Origin: Neurospora tetraspora
Lineage: Eukaryota > Ascomycota > Sordariomycetes > Sordariales > Sordariaceae
DNA length: 64,000 nucleotides
Direction: 5' to 3'
Assembly (NCBI RefSeq): GCF_033439725.1
Contig: NW_026944388.1
Location: forward strand, 3,968,001 to 4,032,000
Each line of letters starts with the position of its first letter. The first letter of the stretch is position 1. Below, piece after piece: positions 47,724 through 58,540 of this stretch. The notes under the pieces are model-generated. The model was not told the origin of the DNA. It did no database searches and was given only the letters and a program-made list of their open reading frames with translations. The position numbers were made by a program, and so were the translations under genes.

Positions 47724-47981
47724 AGAATCAGTGCCGCTGTGTCCACCTACACCAGCTTCAGCACCAGCTCGAACACCAGCTTCAACACCAGTTTCAAAGC
47801 CGACGGCCAGGGCGGCTACCAGCAGCAGTCCTACGGCCAGCGCAGCTACGGACTGCGTCGGGCAAGTCACTCACTCTGAAGCGCATGGTCTGATGACAGG
47901 CCTGATACTGGTATGGATGGCTGCTAACTCGACTCATCAACCAACAGGTTCTTCTGCTGATGAGGCAAGAACAGAAGGCGG

Positions 47982-48058
47982 AGAAGCTCCGCAAACAGCT
48001 GGAGAAAGTCGAATCCAGCATCAGGACTCGACCTTTTCAAGCTGTTTGCGGAGCTTCT
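47982..48058. repeat. 19-bp perfect inverted repeat with extended stem
   Basis: AGAAGCTCCGCAAACAGCT (47982-48000) pairs exactly with AGCTGTTTGCGGAGCTTCT (48040-48058). Pairing continues imperfectly inward through GGAGAAAGTCGA and TCGACCTTTTCA, leaving a small loop. Confidence 0.9.
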
Positions 48059-48489
48059 ACTTCGAAACAATCGTTCCTCTCAACGTTCCAAATCACATAG
48101 TTTCAAATCCCAACGTTCAACAACACATTTTCCCAAGGACACGATGTCATTGCGATCGCACAGACTGGTGAGTGAAATTCTTATGAGCCTCTCCCGATGA
48201 TCATGTCTGACACTGACGAACTCAGAGTTCCAGTTTACAGCTCTGCCTCACCCCACGGGGCGGCTGATGTCAACGGTAGACCGATTCATCCAATGCAGCC
48301 TTTGCCTATCACCTCCTGGGATCAGGCCCAGCCCGCCTACCCACACGTTGGCTACGCTCCGGACGTCACATGGTTCCCTTGGTGCACACAATTACATAGT
48401 TCCCCCCCAATGTTCCAAACTACATAGTTCACAATGCCAAACCAGACCTTGACCTTCATTCTCCATCTTCTCCAAAACCGCCAGTGATA

Positions 48490-48640
48490 TCGAACGGTAG
48501 CAGAACTTTCGAGCCTCGTTGATGATTGGGACAACCAGTCCACGGTTGGGGCAGACGATAATGACCAGAGGCTTAGCATTGTAAGCTTGGTCGATGCCGG
48601 GCTGGTGGTGGAGGGGTTGGAATGAGAGACTGCCAACTTC
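48490..48640 (-). pseudogene. Fragment of a DED1-like DEAD-box RNA helicase
   Basis: A minus-strand segment reads PGIDQAYNAKPLVIIVC then PNRGLVVPIINEARKFCYRS. This matches motif Ia surroundings of DED1/DDX3 helicases (usual form: ...PTRELA.QI..EARKF.YRS). The motif Ia core PTREL is altered to PNRGL, and no helicase motifs follow; the reading goes straight into unrelated sequence. It looks like a short captured or decayed scrap, not a working gene. Confidence 0.5.
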
Positions 48641-50092
48641 AGCCTTTGGGAGACGTCGTCGTTGATGCTTCTGGGAGTGCCGGAGTGGTATGGAAGAATG
48701 TGGTGGATGGCAATAAATGCGGGCGATGAACCCATAGGTCAACAGGCGGCGGAGGTGCATATCAAGTCTGAGGTGGCACGGGCTGGGGTGAGATTTCTAT
48801 GATAATCAACAAAAGAACTTGCAAAATGCCTTCGTACCTATGCTTTCGTGATACCTCCTCGCCTACAAGAAGACGTCGATGTTTTGAGTAGTTCCCATAT
48901 CACGATTCGACAAGACTAGGTAGGCAGGTAAGGTAGTTTCGACTAAGAAATGGCCTTAACGGGCCGTCTTGGTTTTGCTGTGATATGGTGATAGTGCAAT
49001 AACAGACAGATAACGCACCTGTATGTCGGCATTCCTGCACCTCCATGTCCACCTCCCAATCACTCCTTGACTAAATGATTCAACAAGCAAAACAAAAGCA
49101 AACAAAAGCAGGGTCTCGGAAGCATAGGAATAGATAGGGCTGAGCTTCGAGAGCTCAATTCGGAAGATGTCCGTCCGAACCCCCTGCCTCCACTGACAGT
49201 CACTGCCCCCTTTTTCTGCACATGGTCCCTGAGGGTTGCAATCACAGCCGACGCGGGCGGCACGGGCTGATGGGCTGATGGGCTGACCGGTCAAGTCCGG
49301 ATTCGGTGATGATTGGTTGAAATACTTACTCGTAACCGTTCGTTGATCAATCCTGTGAACACTGGTGTTCTTCGTTATGGGATACAAGTGTTCAGTTATT
49401 GTCGAGTTCTACTGCATCGTGTAGCAGAAAATCCCACATCTGTTCGACGGAATCGAGGGGAACGAAATGCATCACAACGGCGAACGAAGCCCGGAATTTC
49501 CCACATCGGGGTCAATCACCTCGGTGCTCGAGCGGCACTGCATCCATGTCGTTCCCTTTCGGTTAGGGGATGGACAGGAGGGAACGAGCATCATCTTACA
49601 TGTAAGCCCTCGGAAAGCCACCTACCACCCCACGACAAGGCCCTGGATCTCACACCGGACTGTCATCCAATCAGCAGCTCTGCTACAACCCTTGACCTCC
49701 CGAGTTGGCTCAGCCTTTCGAGTGGTAGGGGTAAGCATACAATATGGCGGCGGCAGCTGATGAGGGATGCGGGATTGGCGTCACGGATCACCCGCCATGG
49801 CACCCACGGAATCCCCGAAGGGAGTAACTAGAGTCGAGCTGAGGATTTGAGGAGGGAGGAAGAGTGAGCGGCTGCGTGGAAGGGGTGGGGGATGGTACTG
49901 CATGAGGCAATGGGTATAAGATTGTGGGGGTCCTTGGGTTGAGGTCGAAGTGGGAGTTCTGTTTTCGTCAATCAGTTCCTCGCTTGAAGAAGTTAGTAAG
50001 ACGACCAGCATCAACAACACCTCAAGAACCTCACCATCACAACAACCACCATCCAACATTCTCATAGGTGTAGACCACCACACCTCATCAAA
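48641..50092. other. Intergenic, upstream of the alpha-dioxygenase
   Basis: No supported gene. Small frames on both strands lack features. Confidence 0.4.
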
Positions 50093-52267
50093 ATGCCCAA
50101 CACCCTCTCCAAACCAAACGGCACCACCTCTTCCACCGCCTCTACCTCCAAAGCAGACGACGATAAGAAGCCAGTCGAACTCGTCCCCTCCTTCACCCCC
50201 ACCCTCCTCGAACGCCTCGGCATCTCCTCCTTCCACCTCCTCAACAAGCTAATCCCGTGGTACAAACTCCCCGGCTTCATCGGTGCCTTTAACCTGGCCT
50301 TTCTCCGCATCGAGCTACGACAATACAACCTGCACGACGCCTACAGTACTCCCACCGCTCAGGGTAATTCCGTCACCGATCCTCTGCCGGACCAGCGCTA
50401 CCTGGGCGCTAGACACTCCGATGGCAAGTTCAATGATTTGAGCCAGCCCAGGATGGGATGTACGGGGATGAAGTTCGGAAGGAATTTCCCGAGGGAAGCT
50501 TGCGGCAAGCCGAGCGAGGAGGAGTTGTGGACGCCAAATCCGAGGGAGATCAGCAACAGGTTCATGGCGAGGAAGGAGGGCAAGTTCATCCCGGCGACGA
50601 CACTGAATTTGTTGGCGGCGGCGTGGATCCAGTTTCAGACGCATGATTGGTTTTTTCATGAGCAGGTGTGTATTCCCGTGAGACTTTCCTTTCTGGGCTG
50701 GGGACTTTGCCGATCATGCATTTGTTGTGATCTTGTGCAACATCGGGTGTTCCCAGTACTCGTGTGGCTTCGGCTTCTCCCTTCTTAGTTCCGATCATTG
50801 GCTGACTCTTTCTGGTCATATCTTAGGACCCCCACGAGAAGCTCGACGTCCCGCTCTCCAAGGACGACAAGTGGCTCGATGAACACATGCAGTTATACGC
50901 CACCAAGCCAGATGAGACTCTCGACCCATCCGACATCAAGTGTCCCGGGTACAAGAACCTCAACACCCACTGGTGGGACGGATCACAGATCTACGGCTCC
51001 TCCGAGTCCGTAACACAGAAGCTCCGCAACCGCGATCCAGATGGCAAGTTACCCCTCGACAGTCGCGGGCGTGAGCAATTCCTCCCTCGGGACCAAGATG
51101 GAAACGTCTTGACGGGCTTCAGCGACAACTGGTGGGTGGGAATGGAGATCCTGCACACGCTGTTTGCGCTGGAGCACAATGCCGTTTGCGATGCGTTGCG
51201 CAAGGAGTATCCGGATTGGAGCGGGGACCAGATCTTTGATAAGGCGAGGCTGGTGAATTGTGCATTGATGGCCAAGATCCATACGGTGGAGTGGACGCCG
51301 GCGATTCTGGCGCATCCGGCGCTGCAGATTGGAATGGCTGCCAACTGGTGGGGGATTGTCGGAGAGAAGTTGACCAAGATCGCGGGAAGACTGTCGAAGA
51401 CGAGCGAGATTATCAGTGGAATTCCCGGCAGCGGAGCGGAGCAGGATGGGGCGCCGTACTCACTGACGGAGGAGTTCGTGTCGGTTTATCGGATGCATTC
51501 GTTGATGCCTGGTTTGTTTCTCCCCTCCCATTATTTTACCACTCCCTCTTTACTGACCCGGTTGCCTACCAGAAACAATCGCCTTCTTCTCCGCCAACGA
51601 CGGCCACCACGCCACCACCATCCCCGTCGTCGACACCACCTTCACCAAATCCCAAACCCCCTTCGACGACGGCCTCTCCTTCGCCGACGTCTTCTACTCC
51701 TTCGGCATCAACTACCCCGGCGCCATCACCAACAACAACTACCCCGATTTCTTACGCAACCTGCGCACCCCCGACGGCCAAGTCCGCGACCTTGGAACAG
51801 TTGACATCCTCCGCGACCGCGAGCGTGGCGTCCCCCGCTACTGCGAGTTCCGTAGGATGCTCCGCCTATCAGTGCCCAAGACCTTCGAAGAACTTACCGG
51901 CGGCAACAAAGTCCTAGCAGCAGAACTGGCGGAAGCCTACAACGACATCTCCCTCGTCGACGCTTTGGTCGGGTCTCATTCGGAGCCTGTGATCCCAGGG
52001 TTTGGATTCAGCGAGACGGCATTTAGGATCTTCATTCTGATGGCGTCAAGGAGGCTGAAGAGCGATCGGTTCATTGCCGGCGAATGGAATGAGAAGATGT
52101 ATACCAAGGTTGGGTTCAAGTGGGTGCAGGATAGCGGGATGAAGGATGTGTTGGGGAGACATTTCCCGGAGTTGAGGGACACGTTGAAGGGGAGCAAGAA
52201 TGTGTTTGCGCCGTGGGAGTTGAAGGCGGGGAGTAAGGAGTATAAGGGGGTGGAGATTAATGCGTAG
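50093..52267 (+). CDS. Fatty-acid alpha-dioxygenase (alpha-DOX), animal-peroxidase family
   Basis: Exons 50093-50665, 50827-51511 and 51573-52267 give 650 aa, the usual length of plant alpha-DOX. The distal heme His is His184 in WIQFQTHDW. The catalytic tyrosine and proximal His are Tyr412 and His415 in SVYRMHSLMP, spaced three apart as in plant alpha-DOX. Other shared blocks are TPNPREISNR, NTHWWDGSQIYG, LFALEHNAVCDAL, DRERGVPRYCEFRRML and FSETAFRIFILMASRRL. It has no C-terminal P450 domain, so it is not a Ppo/linoleate diol synthase. Alpha-DOX inserts O2 at C2 of fatty acids to give 2-hydroperoxides that decay to shortened aldehydes. No signal peptide. Confidence 0.92.
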
Positions 52268-52730
52268 GTGGGAGAGGAAGGGGAAGTGGTGATGGAGAGA
52301 GAGGGTTCAGGAACATGGGCCGCTGCTAGCCGGCTGGCAGTGAGATGCACGGTAAATGAGAAGGAGGCGAGGGTTTATGAAAAATAATGGAAGGTGCAAT
52401 GAGTTCATGTTCTTTGTGGGGCGAATGGTGGGAAGGGAAAGAGCGTATGGCGGCGACAAACTGTCGAAACTAGAAGCCGCTCGTGCGAGGAGAATCTTTT
52501 CCCATCAACTTTCTTCTGTCTCGTTCCATGTTAACCTTGGCACGTGTTCACCATTTGCATCATTTCCTTGGAACATCACTGTATCTACTTGTATCAATTA
52601 TCTCTCTCTTGATTTCCTCCAAGTTCCCTGAACCGACTTTCTCCCTTCGCCAACTGCCATCAATCCATCTACCATCTCCTCCTTCCAGTCTACTACCCGA
52701 AAGTGTACCCCCCAGTTGCCGTAGCAGCCG
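52268..52730. other. Intergenic
   Basis: 3' region of the alpha-dioxygenase and C/T-rich leader of the small membrane protein gene. No gene seen. Confidence 0.5.
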
Positions 52731-53151
52731 ATGCAAGAGGCCCTCACCAAGGTCAACCCCGTTAGCCGAGATACGGCGGTGGAAGAGGGAAACTCGGAGG
52801 TCCGGCCCCAATTGCTTCAATCTAGCATGGAGCGGTCCCAAACTTCTCGTCGGACCCGGACCGGCGTGACGGACATCCTCCGCAGCGACATTGGCACTTT
52901 CATCGTGGGAGTCGTCCTCGGCGTCATCGTCCGCCTCCTATTTGGGCTTCTCCACGGCATCATGCCCTCTCGTGCTCGGCCATCGGCGGCTGATAGGCAA
53001 ACTGTTCCCCTGGATGTGATGAGCCTTTTGAGCAACAGCTTGCTGAACCAAGCGAAGGCGACAAAGGCAGAGGTATGTAGCCACCTGGGCAAAAGATCTC
53101 TGTGGTAGCAAGTCGCTGATCAACCTATGGAGAGGAAATTTGTAGAGCTAA
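52731..53151 (+). CDS. Small single-pass membrane protein, unrecognised
   Basis: Exon 52731-53072 (114 codons) ends in a GTATGT donor. After a 73-nt intron (branch GCTGATC-like, TTGTAG acceptor), a two-codon exon adds Ser and a TAA stop (53146-53151), giving 115 aa. Residues 1-50 are polar with an RRTRTG cluster. Residues about 52-75 (TFIVGVVLGVIVRLLFGLLHGI) form one membrane helix, followed by a basic SRARPSAADR segment. No family recognised; the short second exon is inferred from splice signals. Confidence 0.5.
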
Positions 53152-53250
53152 GGACGCAGTCTTCCACCATACAGCGTGGACCCGTGTCGAATGAATCCAC
53201 CGTTACCAGGAAACACCACAGCGTGCGATGGCTTCAATGCCGCCAATTCC

Positions 53251-55028
53251 TCATATGAGCCGGCGCACATATCCCTCCGACCCGCCAGGCAATTCGTCAC
53301 TACCTCTACGAAACATCGGAGGTTGGAAGGTAGAAACCTGGAAGTCCACCCCTAGTTGCTCCAATTGGGCCTGTAGGGTTTGTAGAGTTCCACGGGGGCA
53401 ATAGCCATCGTACGTAGCGTTATCCGTCGCATCTTCCTCGTCATCCTCGCGATCACTGGGATACCCGACATATTCGAGATACGCGTGGTATGGTTCGCTG
53501 GGATCCATATAGTTATCCCCTGAAGCTAGCCATGTCCGGAGCCTCTTCAAGTTGATCGACCGTCTAGTTATCCAGAATTCGGATTGGTCCCGGGAATTGC
53601 CCTTCTGGTGGACCAATATACCAAATTTCCGGAGATCACGGTGTGTGGCGCGAAAGTTAAACCAGTATCCTTTCTGCTCCAGCTCCCATGTCCATGACCC
53701 AAGACCCTGGAAAAAAACACTTGACGGACATGTCGATGTTTGGTCGCTCAATCCAGGTATCTACCCCGTGGTTAAAGACCGCTATCTGGAAATCTTCGAC
53801 GGACTGAGGAAGGAGTTCGGATATCATGTCTCCAAATCTCTTGGTCTCCTCTTCCAGGTGGCCGATAAGGAGAGTATAAGAGATTCGTAGAAATTTGAGT
53901 CGATTGAATGTCGACAAAATACGTCTAAACTGCGCGGCTTCGCGGGCCCGAGCCGGGTTGGGCTTGTCGAGGCCAATCCATCTAACATGGAACAACTGTG
54001 GGTAGAGGTGACCGATATCCAGGTGGACCAAAATTGACCGGAAGTCAGCCAAGCGATGCCTATAGTATTGCAAGTACTAGCCAGGTGAGCGCAGAGAAAA
54101 ACAGAAACAGCCACAAGGATAAAGGCTCTGACTTACCAGTCCTTCATGCTGAGGAACCCAAGCGCTTGAAAGCCAGTCAGGCGCGGAGAGGAATAGACGG
54201 TGAACGCCTCCTTGGAATCGTTTTTGGACCTTGTCGTCAAGACGGAAACCGCTTCCAGCTTCTGAAAAATCTTTCCCTGTGAAGTAGGGAGATCCCGGAT
54301 ATTACGAATGACGCGTTCGAACCCGTCTACATCGAACGACCACATCCACGCCGATTTCCAGCCAGATGCTGGGGGAGGATCCTGAATCGACAGGCTTCGA
54401 AGGCCAGTCGATAGGCAGACCAACGCGGCAAGCGCCCTCTCAAGCCACGCTGTCGACTTCTTTACCCTACGATTAATGGGCAGGTTGGCGAGCTCAAGAC
54501 CAGCGGTGTCGATGATGCCCTGGGCTTGCATATCCATTTTCTTGATATCCTTTCCTTTCAAAAGGTAAAGGCCTGTTGGTAATCAACAGGTCGTGCCCCC
54601 CTCCCCATCAGCCGAAGGGCGGTTGCGCACGGCTCTGGCTCATTTCCACCAAACCAGGGTACCATCGTGATATGCTTGACCCGGTCGCGGATCTCGGGGC
54701 GCTCAAGCAAGGTTCGTAACAAGAGTGCTAACTTTTCACGCTTGATGCCGTGGTCGTCGCAGAGCACGATGTACTGGTATAGCTCGTCGGCGACAAGGTC
54801 GTGAAAAAAACGGCATGTCTGCGAGAGGTTGAGCATGGCGTTGTAGTCCCTCCTCAAGCGCTGGTGGTTGAACTGGGTGGTTGGATCGTAGCGGAGCTGG
54901 TCGTTTACCTCGTCGGAGTGGTAGCAGTCCCATGTGCGGTAATCTGAGGTTGCCGTTATGGTAACTCCGTGTTGGATGATTAGACGCCATACCTCCTCGG
55001 GGAAGTCGGGGGTTTTGGAAGGTGCCAT
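53251..55028 (-). CDS. F-box-like protein
   Basis: Exons 55028-54650, 54572-54137, 54059-53765 and 53706-53251 join in frame to give 521 aa. The N-terminus FPEEVWRLIIQHG...LSQTCRFFHDLVADELYQYIVL is a divergent F-box with an insert. The rest is leucine-rich, as in fungal F-box proteins that score targets for SCF ubiquitin ligases (LRSLSIQDPP, LTGFQALGFLSMKDW). The first intron uses a weak GTGGAA donor; without it the frame would need a one-base shift near 54560, so that junction is the least certain. The third intron ends in a clear T7CCAG tract. The ATG at 55028 fits an MAPSK start. Confidence 0.6.
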
Positions 55029-57069
55029 TGTGGAGGTTTTCGGTTGTTGAAAGTTCGGAAGGTGAGGCGAAGTTGATGACGATGGGATAGTAAGAGCGAT
55101 ATATACGAAGCGAAGAGGGGCTGGCACGGACTTTAACGGGCATGAATATTCTCTGCATCCCGGAGGTCCGGTTTACCTTAGTTCCATGGCGCCTTCCAGC
55201 AGCACGCGCATTTCACCACCATACCATTCACTGCAGTATGCATGCAGAACTTTCTGCAATTCCCACATCGCCTTCACGCGGAGTTCAAGCCTCAAGGTTC
55301 AACCCTCAGATAGTGTAGTCTCGAATCGACAACAAACACCGCCTGCGAGTGCCTGGTTTGGGGACTGGGCTTCGGACGAGACCGAAGCAGATCCCGTCCC
55401 GGTTATATAAACTGACATTCTTAACCCAGCTAGTTTTCTTGCTTTTTTCAAGATAATATGGCATGTCACCGGGCTTTATCTCCGAAGAACCTCGTTAAAC
55501 TGGGAAACAGGAGATGCATTGCATAATCTGGCTTTTAGATTTGGCGAGTTTTAGACGCCCGGCATTGAGCAGCAGTAGCACTTGAGGAAGCACAGCAATG
55601 ATGTCCGTACATTTCAAGTTGCCCGCACGTATACCTGCAGCATATATATCTAGCAGCATACATGTCCTGCAATCCCCCCAGGGCACTAGGGCAGTTAGTG
55701 AAAGCTGTCCTTTACAACATTGCCACCTCACGACTCGAACTTGCTTGACTTGCTTTTTGATGCACAGGTAGGCAGAACAGGAAGAACAGGCAGAACAAGG
55801 TCGGAGTTAACGGCCAGCATTATCTAGGTGGCTCAAAAAGGAAAGCTTGGTTCTATACCTCCTCCATGTTTGCAAGTTTGGCGAGCACGTGGCGAGTTTC
55901 TTGGGTAAGCAAACTTGTTGATGTCTCGTAACGTAATGAACACAACCGCGAAGCAGTAAATATGGAACATCGTTTAACACAGCAGGGACAATTGAATGAT
56001 GGCGTTCTGTTCCTGTCAAGAGAAACCGATTTTTACCTGGTCGACAGGGAAGATTAGAAGGATAATGGGTTTTGTCCATGGACGGAGAATTGAGGTAGGG
56101 TGTGGAACTAGGTGGTTGCCATTGCAGTTTGGCCCCGGTTGTGTATCTTGAAGAGCTGTTTTGTTTTTGACGCCGACTCCTCCGAGCTGTGTTTTGAAGG
56201 CTGTCCAGTGGACTCCCCTCGAGGGCCGGCCGGAGGCCGGGGGCCGTGTAGCGGGTGTGCGGGTTCTTGGCGCTGGACTTAGATAGTTGAGTTCATGCGG
56301 AAGACAACCGGCCGAGGTTGACAAAATTCGTTAAATGATAGGAATTACGAAGTATTGGACCAACACAATTACAACATCCTTCCAAATTGTTAAAGCAGCT
56401 GGAAGAGCCTTGATTCAATCGAAGCAATATGGTTTGCGAGTGTCCATCTCAGTGAAAAGTATTATGCTATTGCGCTATTCGCAAGCATGAGCGAATGAGC
56501 GATGCCCCCGCTGCCCCGCATACCGCCCCTAACTGACAGCGCTAATTGACAGCCCGATTCTTGACTTCCACTTGATCTTCTCTTCCTGTCCTCGCCTCTG
56601 GGCAAGCTGCCGAAAATCTTCCAAGCCGTGATACTTCCATGCATGCGAATTGTCATGGTCCTCTCCCACCCATATCCTCTTTAGTGAGTGAGCCAAATCT
56701 GGATATGTGTGCCGTCGACTGTAAGATCGCTACCCCCTGTCATCGATCCCCAATAGCTAGCTGCCAAGTCGGGCTCCGAGCTCCGGTCGCGATATAAAAC
56801 CAACCCCTATTCTCCTGCCTCTGACCTTAGTCCAAGTGATCCCTCAAGCCTTGCCGTTGCGAGTTACCGTGAGCGAGATCTGTCGTTCATGAACCGCCGG
56901 ATCATACCGGCCACCAGTATCCAACACCGTCGGTAATGCTAGGTATTGCTCCATGCTTTGCGGGCTGTCAAAATCCGGCCCCACGAACTCTTCTTTTCCA
57001 ACACAAGAAAACCAGGTAGATGCTTTTCATCAAGACCTTCGTAGCAAAGTACGCCAGGAGGAAGATTGA
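55029..57069. other. Stretch without a supported gene
   Basis: Ordinary composition with frames under 105 codons. A GC-rich palindromic patch GGGCCGGCCGGAGGCC is at about 56223. I see no RNA gene or repeat family. Confidence 0.4.
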
Positions 57070-58540
57070 TCATCTGGAACTTCCGTATATAGCGAGACCG
57101 CTCTCCATGTGACTCTTTACCTCTTCCCAGGTCAGCAATCGTATCTCTTCCATAGCCTCCTCTCTTTCTCTTTCCTGTCGGTTCCTCTCCTGCAACAAGC
57201 GCAACAAGGCGTTCCGTTGCTCATACTCACTTCCTCCAAATTGGAGGACGCGTTCGCTGGGGCCGGCAACGGGGGTGTAGACTGGCAGAGGGGGAGCGCC
57301 GTTGTTGTGGAGGCGATGGTAGAGACTGGATGTGAGGTCGTAGTCCTCGCCCGTGGGATGTAGGCGGGGATTGCGGGGTGAGTAAGACGGTGGCGGTCGG
57401 AAGGGGTCGGCTTGGGGTGCGCTAGGTAGAGGTATGAGGTGGGCTGTGGGATGTAGGCTTGGGATGCGAGGTGAGTAAGGCGGTGGCGGTCGGAAGAGGT
57501 CGGCTTGGGGTGCGCGAGGTAGAGGTATGAGGTGGGCAATCTCGGGCGCGGGTTCCCTGCGCGGGCCTATCTCGGCCAGGCGCTCGTTGAGGCGCTCGTT
57601 GGAGATTGTGGGCTCACGAGGGTAAAGAGGTGGAGGGTGTACGGGTTCAGCTTCGGGCTCGGGGCCGGCGGCATGGGAGCGTCTGGCTGCGGAGGCGGCG
57701 GCTTCGGGTACTGTTACCTCAATCCAGCTATCGTGGGAGGTTAAGGTAAGCCTTCTGCGGCTGGAGGGGCGGGGAATAGGGCTGGGACTGCGCGGGTGTC
57801 TTCGGCTTTGACGGCTAGGCTGTTCCATGTCTTGAAAAAGGAGAGGTCGTCTACGGGTTTGCTGTGAATGGTGGTAGACAGGTGCAAGGAGACCTGCACG
57901 AAGGCGACGTCGGAACACCTCAATGTTCCTCCGGATCAGTCTGTCCTCATCACTTTCTTTCGTGGAGGTGTGTGGGAGGTGGAATGGTGAAGAGCCATCT
58001 AGAGGTACCCTGTCTTGTAGGTAGGCTGGGTTCGTCGCCTTGGAGGGGTATTGGAGGTTGACTGCCGTAAACTCCTCTCGAGGTACCCTGTCCTCTAGGT
58101 GGCGAGTCGGATTCTTCGTCTTCGTGGAATTCGACGTGGAGAGCTACTGGCGATCGACCGGCTTCGTGAATGGAATCTTCCGGCAACCGGATCTGGGCAT
58201 CCTGGCAACGCAATGTTCGTCGAGGAAAAGGGACACCCGAGGGCGCGGTGCGGCGCGGGTGTGGCCGCTGTGGAATCATCGCTGGCGACACTGCTGGAGT
58301 CTCTGCTGCCGGTGTGGTATTTTGGGATATTCGGCTTTGATAAGGTCTTCGACCCGTTTTGTAGGTTGACAGCTGAGAGATGTCGAGGTCAGTAGACGTT
58401 TCGTTTTTAGGGTTGCGGAAGCTAATCGTGGTGTGTGGGTTGTGAAAAGGGCACGAAATCTCAAACCAGTGCTTTTTGTTACAATTCTTGTTACTCGTCG
58501 AATATTTTTTTTGGTGGTCGTCCAGGTTCGAAGGTCTCAA
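57070..58540 (-). CDS. Pro-rich protein with PPxY motifs, unrecognised
   Basis: Exon 58540-58087 and exon 57998-57070 join in frame through an 88-nt intron (GTACCT...CTCTAG) to give up to 460 aa. The start is uncertain; a later Met (MIPQRPHP) is also possible. The second half is rich in Pro and Arg and contains PPPPYSP, PPSYSP, PPLYPR and PLPVYTP, the kind of PY motifs bound by WW domains such as those of Rsp5-type ligases. A 31-residue unit (AHLIPLPRAPQADLFRPPPP and what follows) is repeated in tandem. The C-terminus is charged and helical (QERNRQEREREEAMEEIRLL). No membrane segment. I do not recognise a family. Confidence 0.45.
57355..57540. repeat. 93-bp tandem duplication, coding
   Basis: The unit starting GGGATGTAGGC at 57355 recurs at 57448 (offset 93 bp, 31 codons) with few differences, duplicating a PPxY motif in frame. 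Confidence 0.8.

Larger units (their letters stand above)
47357..48177 (+). other. Probable transcribed gene, coding frame unresolved
   Basis: It has a TATA box, leader and probable leader intron (47552 to about 47625, GTAAGT...GAGTAG). The best protein-like frame starts around 47741: Ser/Thr/Tyr-rich (TYTSFSTSSNTSFNTSF), then GGYQQQSYGQRSYG. After a probable GC-AG intron (GCAAGT donor near 47862, branch GCTAAC, acceptor CCAACAG at about 47947) it continues as a charged coiled coil (EQKAEKLRKQLEKVESS) to a stop near 48096. That frame has no ATG before it within its exon. The obvious ATG at 47700 (CTTCATGGCC) opens a different, less convincing frame. I do not recognise the product. Confidence 0.35.

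Noticed and set aside
38545-52267. Secondary-metabolite cluster made of the P450, AA7 oxidase and alpha-dioxygenase
   Set aside because: No polyketide, peptide or terpene backbone enzyme, no pathway regulator or transporter, and gaps of several kb between the genes.
50093-52267. Psi-factor oxygenase (Ppo) / linoleate diol synthase
   Set aside because: The protein ends after the peroxidase domain with no P450 half, and motif spacing follows alpha-DOX.
54550-54660. Frameshift pseudogene in the F-box-like gene
   Set aside because: A 77-nt intron with an acceptable branch and acceptor restores the frame, although its donor is weak, so a working spliced gene was preferred.
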